Shown one piece after another: positions 27,482 to 36,738 of a stretch of DNA of 64,000 nucleotides. The translations under genes were made by a program, and so were the position numbers. The notes under the pieces were generated by a model. The model made no database searches. It was not told the DNA's origin and saw only the letters and a program-made list of their open reading frames with translations. The stretch is taken from NCBI GenBank assembly GCA_002359185.1, contig DEML01000068.1:28940-92939 (forward strand), written 5' to 3'. The DNA is from Planctomycetaceae bacterium UBA2671. GTDB taxonomy: Bacteria; Planctomycetota; Planctomycetia; Planctomycetales; Planctomycetaceae. Position 1 is the first letter of the stretch; every line of letters begins with the position of its first letter.

Positions 27482-28861
27482 ATGTGGTGCGATAACTGCC
27501 ACGCCGAGGTGAATACCAGTCAAAGTCCAGTTTCCGGCCTGGAACAGTGCACCGAATGCGGCAACGAACTGGAAGCGGCGACAACTTTGGGCAATCAATC
27601 GATTGCACAAACTGCACACGCACTCCTCAAGCGCTGGGAAGAAACCCGGTATGAACAGGAACCGACTGCTTCCAAAGAGGATGATCAGACCAGCCAGCCG
27701 GCTCCCCAGCAACCTGTTGTTCGTCGTGTAGAGCAGCCTCATGCTCCCGCAAAACCTGTTGTAGCAGCTTCTCGATCAGCGGAAGCCTATCAGAATGACG
27801 AACAGGACATCGAAGAGGAGCAACTTCAATCGCCTCCGCCGATGATCTCATCTCCAGCTAAACCACCTGCTCAACCGGTTGTGCAAAAGCAAACGCCACA
27901 ACAGGATTCGCTGCCACTGGAACGACAACGCCTGGCAAATCCCATCTCGTTCCCCAAGCGAGCAGCCAATATCGATATGAAGCCACTGCCAAAAACACTA
28001 ACACTGCCAAAAACACTAACACCGCCAAAAACACAGACACAGACAAAAGCACAGTCCCCCAAAACGGTGACCAATTCCGCTGAAAAGCCGCAGGCAGAAC
28101 GACGATCGTTCGGGAAAACAGAACCGAAAGAGAAATCGGAGACGCCAATTCCAGCCGGGAAATCGGCCAGTAACGATGCCGCTGGTCTGATGGCGAAAAC
28201 TCGCCAGCCTGAAGTGTCGCCGCGTAATCCGAGTGCCACCGCTCCAAGTTTCACCGCTCAGAAACAGCCGACTCTCGAACAAACCCTTTCCCGTCCTCAA
28301 TCGGAACCGAGCATGACTCAAGAACCATCCGTCACCTCTGTCGACAACTCTGCTCCCAGAGAACAGTCTCTGCGCGAACAGTCTCCTCAATCCGATGTAC
28401 GAGATGGTCAAGTCCGTTTCACACCACGAAAATCGGAAACATTTGCCGACTTCGAACCGGAAGCCGAATTCACTCCTGCAAAGCGGAAACGAAACTGGTC
28501 GGCGATTATCGGCCAAACACTTGTTTTCTTGAGTTCTCTCGGTATGACAGGCGGCATCGGCATCATCATCGCTGCTCGCTTTGGAGCAGGCATCGATATC
28601 CCAGAATCGACCGGCTGGCTCGCCTTTGCCGGCAGCCATCTCATCTTTGTCCTCGGAATCTACACGAACCTGAGCAGTAGAATGGAGCAGGTGCTCAATG
28701 AAATGCACAATCGCTCCGACGAACTGACCCGAATTCTTTCCTATCAGCAGACGGTTTCACAAAACCGTTCTATGCCGAGAGAGACCAGTCCGCAAAATCA
28801 AAAAACGGAATTCGCACGAGGCTCACTCGCTGAAGAACTGGCGAGCACTTTGCCACGGTAG
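27482..28861 (+). CDS. Zinc-ribbon, proline-rich membrane protein, unknown function
   Basis: 459 aa. An N-terminal zinc ribbon (CDNCHAEV at about 3-10 and CTECGNEL at about 22-29) is followed by about 300 residues rich in Pro, Gln, Thr and Lys, probably disordered. It includes a short tandem repeat (LPKTLTLPKTLTPPKT). Near the C-terminus are two membrane helices (IIGQTLVFLSSLGMTGGIGI and GWLAFAGSHLIFVLGIY) and a short helical tail. Looks like a membrane-anchored scaffold with a cytoplasmic zinc ribbon. GGGAGGGG lies just before the ATG as a ribosome site. No family recognised. Confidence 0.7.
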   Translation: MWCDNCHAEVNTSQSPVSGLEQCTECGNELEAATTLGNQSIAQTAHALLKRWEETRYEQEPTASKEDDQTSQPAPQQPVVRRVEQPHAPAKPVVAASRSAEAYQNDEQDIEEEQLQSPPPMISSPAKPPAQPVVQKQTPQQDSLPLERQRLANPISFPKRAANIDMKPLPKTLTLPKTLTPPKTQTQTKAQSPKTVTNSAEKPQAERRSFGKTEPKEKSETPIPAGKSASNDAAGLMAKTRQPEVSPRNPSATAPSFTAQKQPTLEQTLSRPQSEPSMTQEPSVTSVDNSAPREQSLREQSPQSDVRDGQVRFTPRKSETFADFEPEAEFTPAKRKRNWSAIIGQTLVFLSSLGMTGGIGIIIAARFGAGIDIPESTGWLAFAGSHLIFVLGIYTNLSSRMEQVLNEMHNRSDELTRILSYQQTVSQNRSMPRETSPQNQKTEFARGSLAEELASTLPR

Positions 28862-29119
28862 TCAGCATTATTTATACAAGCACGAAGCACAAGCGAGTGA
28901 GGTGACTTGCAATAATAGAGTCTCATTCACTTGCGATTCGTGCTTGTTTTTATGATCTGTTTTGTTCAACCCCTTTATTTCTGAATCTCAAGATTTCCCC
29001 CAGATCGCATAAAATCTCTTAAATCCCTCGGATTTCCTTGATCGAATTGGTTAGAATATACGTCTACTCTATACAGAAGAGAGATAAACCTTTCGCCGAA
29101 TTGATCGAGGAGCAGGTTC
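28862..29119. repeat. Inverted repeat with CAAGCACGAA arms
   Basis: CAAGCACGAAGCACAAGCGAGTGA begins at 28879 and its inverted counterpart (TCACTTGCGATTCGTGCTTG) ends near 28947, so it could act as a terminator-like stem for the preceding gene (the right arm is followed by TTTTTATG). Similar single arms occur near 36360-36390 and 51916. Confidence 0.6.
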
Positions 29120-30511
29120 ATGCCGAATTCGCAGCAATGGATTCAACGTCACTGGCGTCGTTTACAGTGGGGACAGTTTCTGGGAATTTGTGCGGATCGG
29201 CTGGCGATGGCTTTTATTGTCATCGGCTGTCTGATTCTACTGACTAAACTCTTCATCCCGGCTCTCTGGCCCTACGCTCCGGCTCTATTCGCACTTCTGC
29301 TGATTGTGCCGATCTGGTCGTGGATGACAATCCAGAAACGCAAATTTTCGATGACAGAAGCAACCGCTCTGCTGGACAGTAAACTCCAGGCGGGCGGCTT
29401 GTTGATGACTCTTTCGGAAGCTCCTGATGAACAGTGGTCAGCCCGACTGCCTCAAATCGAAGATCTCTGGCGAGATTCACTGCCGCGAATCCGTCCGAAA
29501 CGTTTCTTCTCGCTGATCGCAGTTCCCTGTCTATTCGCGATCATCACCTGCTTTGTGCCGATTCGAGAATTCTCGACCGTGATGGCGACTCCTCGCAAAG
29601 TCGCGCAACAAACTAATGAAGAATTAGAGGAGATACTCAAAACTCTCGAAGAGGAAGAGGTTCTCGAAGAAGAGGAAAAAGAGGAGTTGAAACAGGAACT
29701 CGAAAAGTTTATCGAAGAGACAAAAAATCAACCTTTGACACACGAACAATGGGAAACTGCCGATTCACTCCGTCAGCAGATGCAGTTGAGCTGGGAGAAG
29801 AATGAACGCGGTCTCGAATCGGCTTCTGCTGCTGTCGAGGAATTATTGTCTTCGCTGGCCAATCAGGGCGAGCTTTCCGCCGAACAACTGGAACAACTTG
29901 AGTCTGCTCTGGGAAAGAATCTGCAGTCACTCGCCTCTAAAGCCTGCAATGGAGAATGCCCCGGCATGTCCGAGTCGTTGAAGAAAGCTCTGGAGAATGC
30001 GGCTAAGTCTGGGAAACTGGGGTTGCCTAATGATGCCGAAGCTCGTGAAAAAATGCTCAGTGAATTGAAAGACGCACTCAAGAGCGAGTGTGAAAAACTT
30101 GCCAAGAAACGGGGAGAATGTCAGGGGCTTTGCCAGGGAAATGGATTCTGCGACAAACCGGGAGAATGCAATGGCAATAAACCGGGACGCGGTGGAATTT
30201 CTCGCGGTCGCGGCGATGCTGAGATGATGTGGGGCAAGGAATCGGATCTGGAAAACACAAAGTTCAAGGAAGTCGTCCTGCCTCCCGGCACACTCGATCA
30301 ACCAAACGATGAAGTTCTCGGACTCACATTCAAAGAACCCGAGGTTGATCCTTCAAACACTGCTCCTCGACAGGCCTTACGGGAAAACGATCCCTCAGCA
30401 GGACGAGCCACTTGGGATCGAAAATTGAATCCCAAACATCGCGATGTTGTCCAGAAGTTTTTCAAAACCGACAAACCAACGAAAGCGATTCCTGAAGACA
30501 GTGCTCTGTAA
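29120..30511 (+). CDS. Coiled-coil membrane protein preceding MoxR
   Basis: 463 aa. Two N-terminal helices (AMAFIVIGCLILLTKLFIPALW and ALFALLLIVPIWSWM in parts) and a third near residue 130 (FFSLIAVPCLFAIITCF). A highly charged coiled coil (EELEEILKTLEEEEVLEEEE) spans about 165-200, further helices with LSAEQLEQLESAL follow, and a Cys/Gly-rich stretch (CQGLCQGNGFCDKPGEC) lies near 335-355. Layout recalls DUF4175-like proteins seen with MoxR ATPases. GAGGAG lies 8 bp before the ATG. Function unknown; probably a partner of the MoxR downstream. Confidence 0.7.
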   Translation: MPNSQQWIQRHWRRLQWGQFLGICADRLAMAFIVIGCLILLTKLFIPALWPYAPALFALLLIVPIWSWMTIQKRKFSMTEATALLDSKLQAGGLLMTLSEAPDEQWSARLPQIEDLWRDSLPRIRPKRFFSLIAVPCLFAIITCFVPIREFSTVMATPRKVAQQTNEELEEILKTLEEEEVLEEEEKEELKQELEKFIEETKNQPLTHEQWETADSLRQQMQLSWEKNERGLESASAAVEELLSSLANQGELSAEQLEQLESALGKNLQSLASKACNGECPGMSESLKKALENAAKSGKLGLPNDAEAREKMLSELKDALKSECEKLAKKRGECQGLCQGNGFCDKPGECNGNKPGRGGISRGRGDAEMMWGKESDLENTKFKEVVLPPGTLDQPNDEVLGLTFKEPEVDPSNTAPRQALRENDPSAGRATWDRKLNPKHRDVVQKFFKTDKPTKAIPEDSAL

Positions 30512-30531
30512 TGTTGATGAATCAAACACGC

Positions 30532-30713
30532 AGGTAGGACAGGCTTCCAGCCTGTCTAAAACAGCTTGGCAAACAACAAATATCGAGGATAGCCCCGAAA
30601 GATTCTTTCGGGGCGGCGCAGCCTCAAGAGTTTATAAAAAATATCGAACAATCAATTTACGGGCTTCTAGTGGACTACGTCCACCCAGATAGCAAAGCGA
30701 TCTGGGCTACCCG
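30532..30713. repeat. Composite of two palindromic repeat families
   Basis: AGGACAGGCTTCCAGCCTGTC (from 30535; copy of 1722-1807) followed by GATAGCCCCGAAAGATTCTTTCGGGG (in parts, 30593-30615) and GTGGACTACGTCCACCCAGATAGC (from 30670; in parts), the modules seen at 23440-23543. Confidence 0.75.
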
Positions 30714-30748
30714 ACTCAATGAAAATCGACCTCCTGGAGATAACGCGG

Positions 30749-31789
30749 ATGACGGATACGCAAATGGGCGAACTTCTTTCGCCAGAGGAAGTGACACAGG
30801 CTCGCGAAGTAATTGATAAACTTCTCAGCCAACTCGGCAGGGCGATTCTCGGCCAGGAAGTTCTGCTCAAGCTGACAACTACCTGCATCCTGGCTCGCGG
30901 TCATTTGCTGCTCGAAGGTTTGCCGGGACTGGGAAAAACGGAACTCGTCAAATCCTTATCCGCATTGATGTCCCTCTCCTTCCGCCGAGTCCAGTTCACA
31001 CCCGATTTGCTTCCCGGCGACATTGTTGGCTCTCCCATTCTGGAAGAGCAGGAAGGGGGCGGCGGACGCAGGCTCGTCTTTCATAAAGGACCAATTTTCG
31101 CCAACCTGCTATTGGCCGATGAAATCAACCGAGCGACACCGAAAACGCAATCGGCGTTATTGGAAGCGATGCAGGAGCGTCGCGTTACCGTAATGGGCGA
31201 AACACATCAGTTGCCGTTGCCGTTTTTTGTGCTGGCCACGCAAAACCCGATCGAACTCGAAGGAACGTATCCGCTGCCGGAAGCTCAGCTCGACCGTTTT
31301 GCATTTAAAATCAATGTTGAAGGAATCGGCACCGAGACGCTTCAACAGATCATCACCAAACGTAGACACGGCGAACCGCCTGTGCTGGAACCTGTTGTGA
31401 ATCATGATCAACTTCAGACATTATTCGAGAAAGTCGATCGTGTTCACCTGCCGGAAGCGGTCGCTAACTATATTGCCCGGCTCGTCTCGGCTACTCATCA
31501 GCGATTTGAAGACTCACCCGAGTTCGTAAAACAGTTTGTTCGTTTCGGGGCTTCCCCCCGAGCGGCGATTGCCCTGGCGAATACATCCCGCGCAGCTGCG
31601 CTGATTGCCGGGAAACCGAATGTCGGGTTCGATGAAGTTAAGTTCGTCGCTCCAAGTGTTTTATCACATCGTATTATTTTGGATTACTCGGCTCGAATGG
31701 ATGGCTGGGATAATCAGTCACTGGTACGGGAACTGGTCGCGACACTTTCGGAAGTCGGACGAGAGATACCAGCTGATATTCGCGTTTAA
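30749..31789 (+). CDS. MoxR-family AAA ATPase
   Basis: 346 aa from ATG at 30749, preferred because GGAG lies about 9 bp upstream; an ATG at 30719 is also in frame. Walker A GLPGLGKTELVK, Walker B LLADEINRATPKTQSALLEAMQE (in parts) and the sensor-I-like LATQNPIELEGTYPLPEAQLDRF match MoxR/RavA ATPases, which act as chaperone-like remodelling motors, often on proteins with VWA domains. None is encoded here; neighbours are membrane proteins and an ABC transporter, so its client may be a membrane complex. Confidence 0.95.
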   Translation: MTDTQMGELLSPEEVTQAREVIDKLLSQLGRAILGQEVLLKLTTTCILARGHLLLEGLPGLGKTELVKSLSALMSLSFRRVQFTPDLLPGDIVGSPILEEQEGGGGRRLVFHKGPIFANLLLADEINRATPKTQSALLEAMQERRVTVMGETHQLPLPFFVLATQNPIELEGTYPLPEAQLDRFAFKINVEGIGTETLQQIITKRRHGEPPVLEPVVNHDQLQTLFEKVDRVHLPEAVANYIARLVSATHQRFEDSPEFVKQFVRFGASPRAAIALANTSRAAALIAGKPNVGFDEVKFVAPSVLSHRIILDYSARMDGWDNQSLVRELVATLSEVGREIPADIRV

Positions 31790-31852
31790 TGTGTGTCCGC
31801 CGCTGATTACTTTTCAGACAATCTCTTCTTCTCAACTCAGTGGATTTCTTCC

Positions 31853-33883
31853 ATGTGGAATCTGATACGATTAACTCTGCTGCTAACTCTAGTTGTCGCA
31901 TTCACAGGCAACACCAGTTTCGCAATTGGCACTGAATTCACCGTGACGGGATCGGACCTTGTCGTCGATGTAAACACCAAATGGATTGGCGGAAAGGATG
32001 GAGGCTACTATCCGGTTCGTGTTCGCGTTCGCAATATCGGACCTGCTCGCCGGATCACACTCGCCTTTCGAGCCGATCCCAATTATCAGCCCCTGCCCGA
32101 TGTTTCCCGGCAGGTTGACATTGAACAAAATCAGACATTAACCACCACTCTGTTAATTCCACTCGTCGATCGTGGAAGTTCTGGAACATTCAGCGTTCAG
32201 GAGAATTCCCGAAATCTCAAAAATATGAGTCGGTCAATTAATGTCGCCGACATCTCCTACAACAACGATCACGGTCCTTCGATGCTGGTCATCAATGACA
32301 GCATTGTTGATGGTCAGTTTTATAATCATGCCATCTCACATCTGGTGAATTCAGGCTACGGAGGACATTCAGGTCGCCACGGCAGCAGCAGTGGCGAATA
32401 CATGGAAACGGTCGATCCTGCCCAACTTCCGGAAACCTGGCTGGCTTACACTCCGGTTGATCTGGTCGCGGTTTCGCTCCCCACGTTTGCCAACAAGCTG
32501 AGTGCAGAATCTCGGCAGGCGATCTTGCAGTGGGTCGAAACAGGAGGGAAACTCATCATCTTCGAGGTGGAAGATTCACCCGGAGAATCAGATTTATTGA
32601 ATCGCACGCTGGACTGGAACAATCGCAGTTTTGCAGACAAAGAATGGTCTGCTACCTCGACAACTCAATTCAGTCATCTAGTCATCGCAGACCCGAGTGA
32701 TTCCAGCAAAATCGGTCCAGAAGATCTCTCGGATGGCAAGGTCTGGGCTGTTTCTCCCGAGACGTTTTCGACACGCTCATTGGGACTGGGAACCGTTGCG
32801 GCCTTCAAGGGAGACCCGTTTCCCGGAACGGCTTCTCACTGGACATGGTTGATGAACAGCCTGGGTAAAGAATCGCTTTCCTGGCAGGAACGTCATGGCT
32901 TCAGTTCTCGAACCGGGACACCCTCGTTTCTCAAGTTTTTGATTCCGAGTGTTGGACGAGTCCCCGTCGTTTCGTTTCTGTTATTAATCACAATTTTCAC
33001 GGTGATTATCGGCCCGCTCAACTACGGATACTTTCTCCGCAAGAAGCGACTCTCCATGTTACTGGTGACCGTTCCCGTTCTGGCACTGGGAAGCAGTTTG
33101 CTGCTGATTGGATACTCGACGGTCGCCCATGGATTTTCGATCAAATCGCGGATTCGCAGCGTGACGATGCTCGATCAGAAACATGGGAATTCCGTCAGCA
33201 TTTCCCGTGTCGCCTATTATGCGGGGATGGCTCCTTCTGGCGGTTTGAAGTTCGAACCTTCCACAGCTGTTTATCCCATCTGGGCTTCTACTGGGGCGTT
33301 TGAATCGGGTCGTCTCGACTGGAGTGACACTCAACACTTCACCTCGGGATGGCTGAAGTCGCGCACGCGAACTCAATTCTTAACGGTTTCGAATCGAGAG
33401 CAACGCGGGCGAATCGATTTCAAGCCAGAGTCCTCAGTCTCCTCAGAATTCTCGAATGGACTCGAATGGGGCATCGGCATGATACTTCTGCGGGACAGCA
33501 AAGGTGATGTCTGGTTTGGCGAAAACATTCAACCAGGAGCCGTCACAAAATTACAGCCCATCAATGCGGATAACAAAGGCAAAATCCGAGCATTGCTCGA
33601 AGAACGTGGTTTGGGATTACCCGAGGGAATTTCAGAACGCCAAGCCGCTCAGGTTGTCTATTCCCGATCACGTTATGACTATTACAATAACGAAAACGTC
33701 GACATCTACGAAAAGAGTCAGCAGGAACAATTGCTGTCCAACTTCCGTATTCCCGATCGCTTCACCAGAACACTGCAACCGAATTCTTACTTTGCCATCC
33801 TGAATGATAACCCAGACCTGGACCTCGGTATGAAGAACGCCAAGCCACAGTTAACTCTGCATACACTGGTTGGGTTCTTTTGA
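31853..33883 (+). CDS. Large exported membrane protein with a GATase-like domain, MoxR cluster
   Basis: 676 aa from ATG at 31853, which gives a clean signal peptide (LIRLTLLLTLVVAFTGNTSFA); a GTG at 31793 would add 20 residues. The N-terminal beta domain (YYPVRVRVRNIGPARRITLAF) is followed by an alpha/beta part around residues 180-260 (VDLVAVSLPTFANKL, AILQWVETGGKLIIFEVED) resembling amidotransferase-like modules of gliding/DUF4350-type proteins. Two membrane helices lie near 375-425 (VVSFLLLITIFTVIIGPLNY, LLVTVPVLALGSSLLLIGY), then a C-terminal beta region. It closely follows MoxR and precedes an ABC transporter. Confidence 0.7.
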   Translation: MWNLIRLTLLLTLVVAFTGNTSFAIGTEFTVTGSDLVVDVNTKWIGGKDGGYYPVRVRVRNIGPARRITLAFRADPNYQPLPDVSRQVDIEQNQTLTTTLLIPLVDRGSSGTFSVQENSRNLKNMSRSINVADISYNNDHGPSMLVINDSIVDGQFYNHAISHLVNSGYGGHSGRHGSSSGEYMETVDPAQLPETWLAYTPVDLVAVSLPTFANKLSAESRQAILQWVETGGKLIIFEVEDSPGESDLLNRTLDWNNRSFADKEWSATSTTQFSHLVIADPSDSSKIGPEDLSDGKVWAVSPETFSTRSLGLGTVAAFKGDPFPGTASHWTWLMNSLGKESLSWQERHGFSSRTGTPSFLKFLIPSVGRVPVVSFLLLITIFTVIIGPLNYGYFLRKKRLSMLLVTVPVLALGSSLLLIGYSTVAHGFSIKSRIRSVTMLDQKHGNSVSISRVAYYAGMAPSGGLKFEPSTAVYPIWASTGAFESGRLDWSDTQHFTSGWLKSRTRTQFLTVSNREQRGRIDFKPESSVSSEFSNGLEWGIGMILLRDSKGDVWFGENIQPGAVTKLQPINADNKGKIRALLEERGLGLPEGISERQAAQVVYSRSRYDYYNNENVDIYEKSQQEQLLSNFRIPDRFTRTLQPNSYFAILNDNPDLDLGMKNAKPQLTLHTLVGFF

Positions 33884-33905
33884 TCTCCGTATTTATAAAA
33901 TGAAT

Positions 33906-34083
33906 GAACCGCCAAGACGCCAAGTTAAGTAAGAAAACAGTTAAAAGAAAAATATATTGGAACCACCAAGGCACGAAGGCACAATGAGATTTTTGGATCT
34001 TTAAAATCAAAAACAAAACATCCTGATTAAATTGAGGCAATGTTGTTACAGAACTCTTGATTTACTTGGCGTCTTGGCGGTTC
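33906..34083. repeat. Long inverted repeat (GCCAAGACGCCAAG family)
   Basis: GAACCGCCAAGACGCCAAG (from 33906) is inverted as CTTGGCGTCTTGGCGGTTC (to 34083). Between them is a related AACCACCAAGGCACGAAGG. Could form a hairpin of about 178 nt between the membrane-protein gene and the ABC ATPase gene. Confidence 0.85.
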
Positions 34084-34159
34084 AACCTGATTTCCATAAA
34101 TTGTTATAGAAGTGAATAATCCTGCTTCAGATATAATTTTCTCTGACGATGAGTAATTG

Positions 34160-35260
34160 ATGACTGATTCTGCTTCCCAATCTGATGTTGATAACGAGAC
34201 CGAGAATTCACTTTCTGATGGTGAGCCTAATGTCATTGCGGAAGCGCCACCAGAAGAGATTCCGGATCCGACGATGGCATCCGTTCCTGTCGACGAGCGA
34301 CCGGAACCGACACTGGAGATTCGCAATCTGCATCGATTCTTTGGCAAGCTCAAAGCGGTCAATAATGTGAGCTTTCGGACGTATCCTGGTCAGGTGATGG
34401 GCTTCATCGGTCCTAATGGAGCCGGGAAAACGACAACGATGCGAATTATTGCAACGCTCGATTTACCGACCGCTGGTGATGCCTTCGTGTGTGGACATTC
34501 TGTCGTTGACGATCCTGAAAAAGTCCGCAAAAAACTCGGGTTCATGCCCGATGGTTTCGGCAAGTACACGAATATGGATGTGGTCGAGTACCTTGACTTC
34601 TACGCACGTGCCTACGGCTTTAAAGGGGAAGATCGTAAAGAAGCTGTCGAAAGAGTGCTGATCTTCACCGAACTGCGGAAGATGGCTGATAAGCCGATTA
34701 AAACTCTTTCGAAAGGGATGTCTCAGCGGCTGGGATTGGGACGAACACTTATTCACGATCCTGAAGTTCTCATTCTCGATGAACCAGCAGCCGGACTCGA
34801 TCCCCGCGCTCGTGTGGAGCTTCGCGAACTGATTCACCTGCTCGCAGCCGACATGAATAAGACCGTGCTCATCAGTTCGCACATTCTGACCGAACTGGGA
34901 GAAATCTGCGACTCAGCTGCGATTATCGAAGCGGGGACGATTCTCGTTCACGGCACCATCGAAGAACTCAAACGGCATCGTCCGAAACGAGCAGCCGATG
35001 ATCTTTCCGGCATTCCGCTGGCAGTTGCTGTGATGTCGCGTTCGAATGATTTACGAAAGTGGCTTCTTGAACAACCATTCGTGACGCACGTCGCACCGGC
35101 TGCGAATCGACTCGTCTTTGAGTTTGCTGGTGATGATGCTCAGCGAGCCGATTTGCTTAAGCGTATGATCGGACAGGGTTTTGCGGTGACCGAGTTTGCA
35201 GGCAAGTCGGAAACTCTGGAAGATGCCTTTATGTCGATTACCGAGGGCATTGTCCAATGA
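34160..35260 (+). CDS. ABC transporter ATP-binding protein
   Basis: 366 aa from ATG at 34160 (a TTG sits one codon earlier). Acidic, probably disordered N-terminus of about 50 residues, then an ATPase domain with Walker A GFIGPNGAGKTTTMRI, Q/D-loop region LGFMPDGFGKYTN, signature LSKGMSQRLGLG, Walker B VLILDEPAAGLDP and H-loop ISSHI. The C-terminal 80 residues are an accessory region seen in export-type ATPases of the GldA/NatA kind. Its stop overlaps the permease start by 4 bp. Confidence 0.95.
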   Translation: MTDSASQSDVDNETENSLSDGEPNVIAEAPPEEIPDPTMASVPVDERPEPTLEIRNLHRFFGKLKAVNNVSFRTYPGQVMGFIGPNGAGKTTTMRIIATLDLPTAGDAFVCGHSVVDDPEKVRKKLGFMPDGFGKYTNMDVVEYLDFYARAYGFKGEDRKEAVERVLIFTELRKMADKPIKTLSKGMSQRLGLGRTLIHDPEVLILDEPAAGLDPRARVELRELIHLLAADMNKTVLISSHILTELGEICDSAAIIEAGTILVHGTIEELKRHRPKRAADDLSGIPLAVAVMSRSNDLRKWLLEQPFVTHVAPAANRLVFEFAGDDAQRADLLKRMIGQGFAVTEFAGKSETLEDAFMSITEGIVQ

Positions 35261-36183
35261 GTTCCGGCTCTCTCCGGCAGTGGCTTCAATGGGGCATGGG
35301 AGATGCAGAAAATCTTGCGGACTTCCCGGATCGCTGGAATCCGATGTTTGTGCGTGAACTCAGACGGATGCTGAAGAGCCGGTCTTTCTCGATTACATTT
35401 TTGCTATTGTTAATTACCTGCTGGGGAGCCGCGGTTTATCTGGTTCTCGAATATCAGGACTCGATCAGTTATTCCGAATCGGGGCCGATGTTTTCGAGAT
35501 GCTTTTTCACGATTCTCGCATTTCCACTTTGCTTTGTGGTGCCGATGACTCTGTTTGCAGCCGCAGCTGAGGAACATTCCGACAACACACTTGAAGTGCT
35601 GACGATTACCACACTTGATACCAGCAAGATACTCAATGGTTATTTCTGGATGGGGATGGCTCATGCCGGGATTTATTATTGTGCCGTCGTCCCGTTTGCC
35701 TGTTTCAGCTATCTGCTGGGCGGAGTCGGCTTACTCGATTTAGTGGCCAGCCTGGGATTCACCGTTTTCTTCACCGCGATTGTTGCCTGCTGGGGACTGA
35801 TGCTCGGAGCCTGTGCGTCCGGCCCGATCAAGCGAGCGTTTTGTTCATTTTTAACAATCGGCGGCGGCGTCATCTGCTTTACGATTTTGACAAGCGTCCT
35901 TTTCCTGCTGATTGGTACCGGGATCTTCTCATCCGATTCGATCTCTCTTCTGGGCGGTTTGGTCTGCTTTCTCGTCTTCACCGCTCCCATTCTGGCGATC
36001 GTAACCGGAATCGCCCGTCAGCAGTTTCAGCTGGTCGATCCGATCATCAAACCGTACCGGGTGCAACTGGATGATCAAGGCAACGTGACCAAGTTCATCG
36101 CCCGTTACAACGCTCTACAGGTTCGGCCTCCACTGCCACCGGGAGAATTCCCAATGACTGCAAGCAGAACAAATGAGCCTTGA
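35257..36183 (+). CDS. ABC transporter permease
   Basis: 308 aa. ATGA overlap with the ATPase gene. Six membrane helices are visible, starting with SITFLLLLITCWGAAVYLVL and ending with GLVCFLVFTAPILAIVTG. An acidic stretch FAAAAEEHSDNTLEVLTITT follows the second helix, similar to ABC-2 permeases (EERERGTLELLL motif), so export or membrane-associated assembly is likely. Substrate unknown. Last gene of the MoxR-linked run. Confidence 0.9.
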   Translation: MSSGSLRQWLQWGMGDAENLADFPDRWNPMFVRELRRMLKSRSFSITFLLLLITCWGAAVYLVLEYQDSISYSESGPMFSRCFFTILAFPLCFVVPMTLFAAAAEEHSDNTLEVLTITTLDTSKILNGYFWMGMAHAGIYYCAVVPFACFSYLLGGVGLLDLVASLGFTVFFTAIVACWGLMLGACASGPIKRAFCSFLTIGGGVICFTILTSVLFLLIGTGIFSSDSISLLGGLVCFLVFTAPILAIVTGIARQQFQLVDPIIKPYRVQLDDQGNVTKFIARYNALQVRPPLPPGEFPMTASRTNEP

Positions 36184-36738
36184 TACCAAAACGGTTTGCA
36201 CTCCTTCGAAGGAAAGAGTTAGGGAAATCGATATCAACTAATAATAAGAACGTCGAAGAGATCCCCTCATCCGGACTTCGGCCACCTTCTCCCTACGGAG
36301 AAGGAAAGAATACCGCTCCCCGAGGACAAGGAAAGTAAACCGCTCCCCCATTTTATAGACTCACTCGCTTGCGCTTCGTTCTTGTAATACGCTTTCTAAT
36401 TTGAAATAGCGCGATTCTACGACTTAAAATAACAACTGAAATGTCAGATTTTTAATGTTAAAAATGTTTCACGCAAAGACGCAAAGACGCAAAGGATTTT
36501 TGATCGATGTCTTTGAAACATCTTTGCGACTTTGCGTCTTTGCGTGATTTCTTCTTTTTTTTCATGAGACTCTAGAGTTTGCTTTGAGATTGATCCTGGA
36601 AACAATTTCCAATTCCACTAATCGTTTTAATGATTATAACCCAGTGATTACATTGGTAACTTTGGGACTTCCAGTGGCTTTCAAACTTAAGTGTAAACGC
36701 GCTCAATACTGTTAGAGTCCGTATAATGATAACCGTAA
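36184..36738. repeat. Repeat-rich intergenic region
   Basis: 555 bp without a gene. Contains the CCCCTCATCCGG element (36259-36310), a CTCGCTTGCGCTTCGTTCTTG arm (36363-36383), and a long inverted repeat at 36470-36547 (CACGCAAAGACGCAAAGAC ... GTCTTTGCGTG). The convergent genes on either side end here. Confidence 0.8.
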
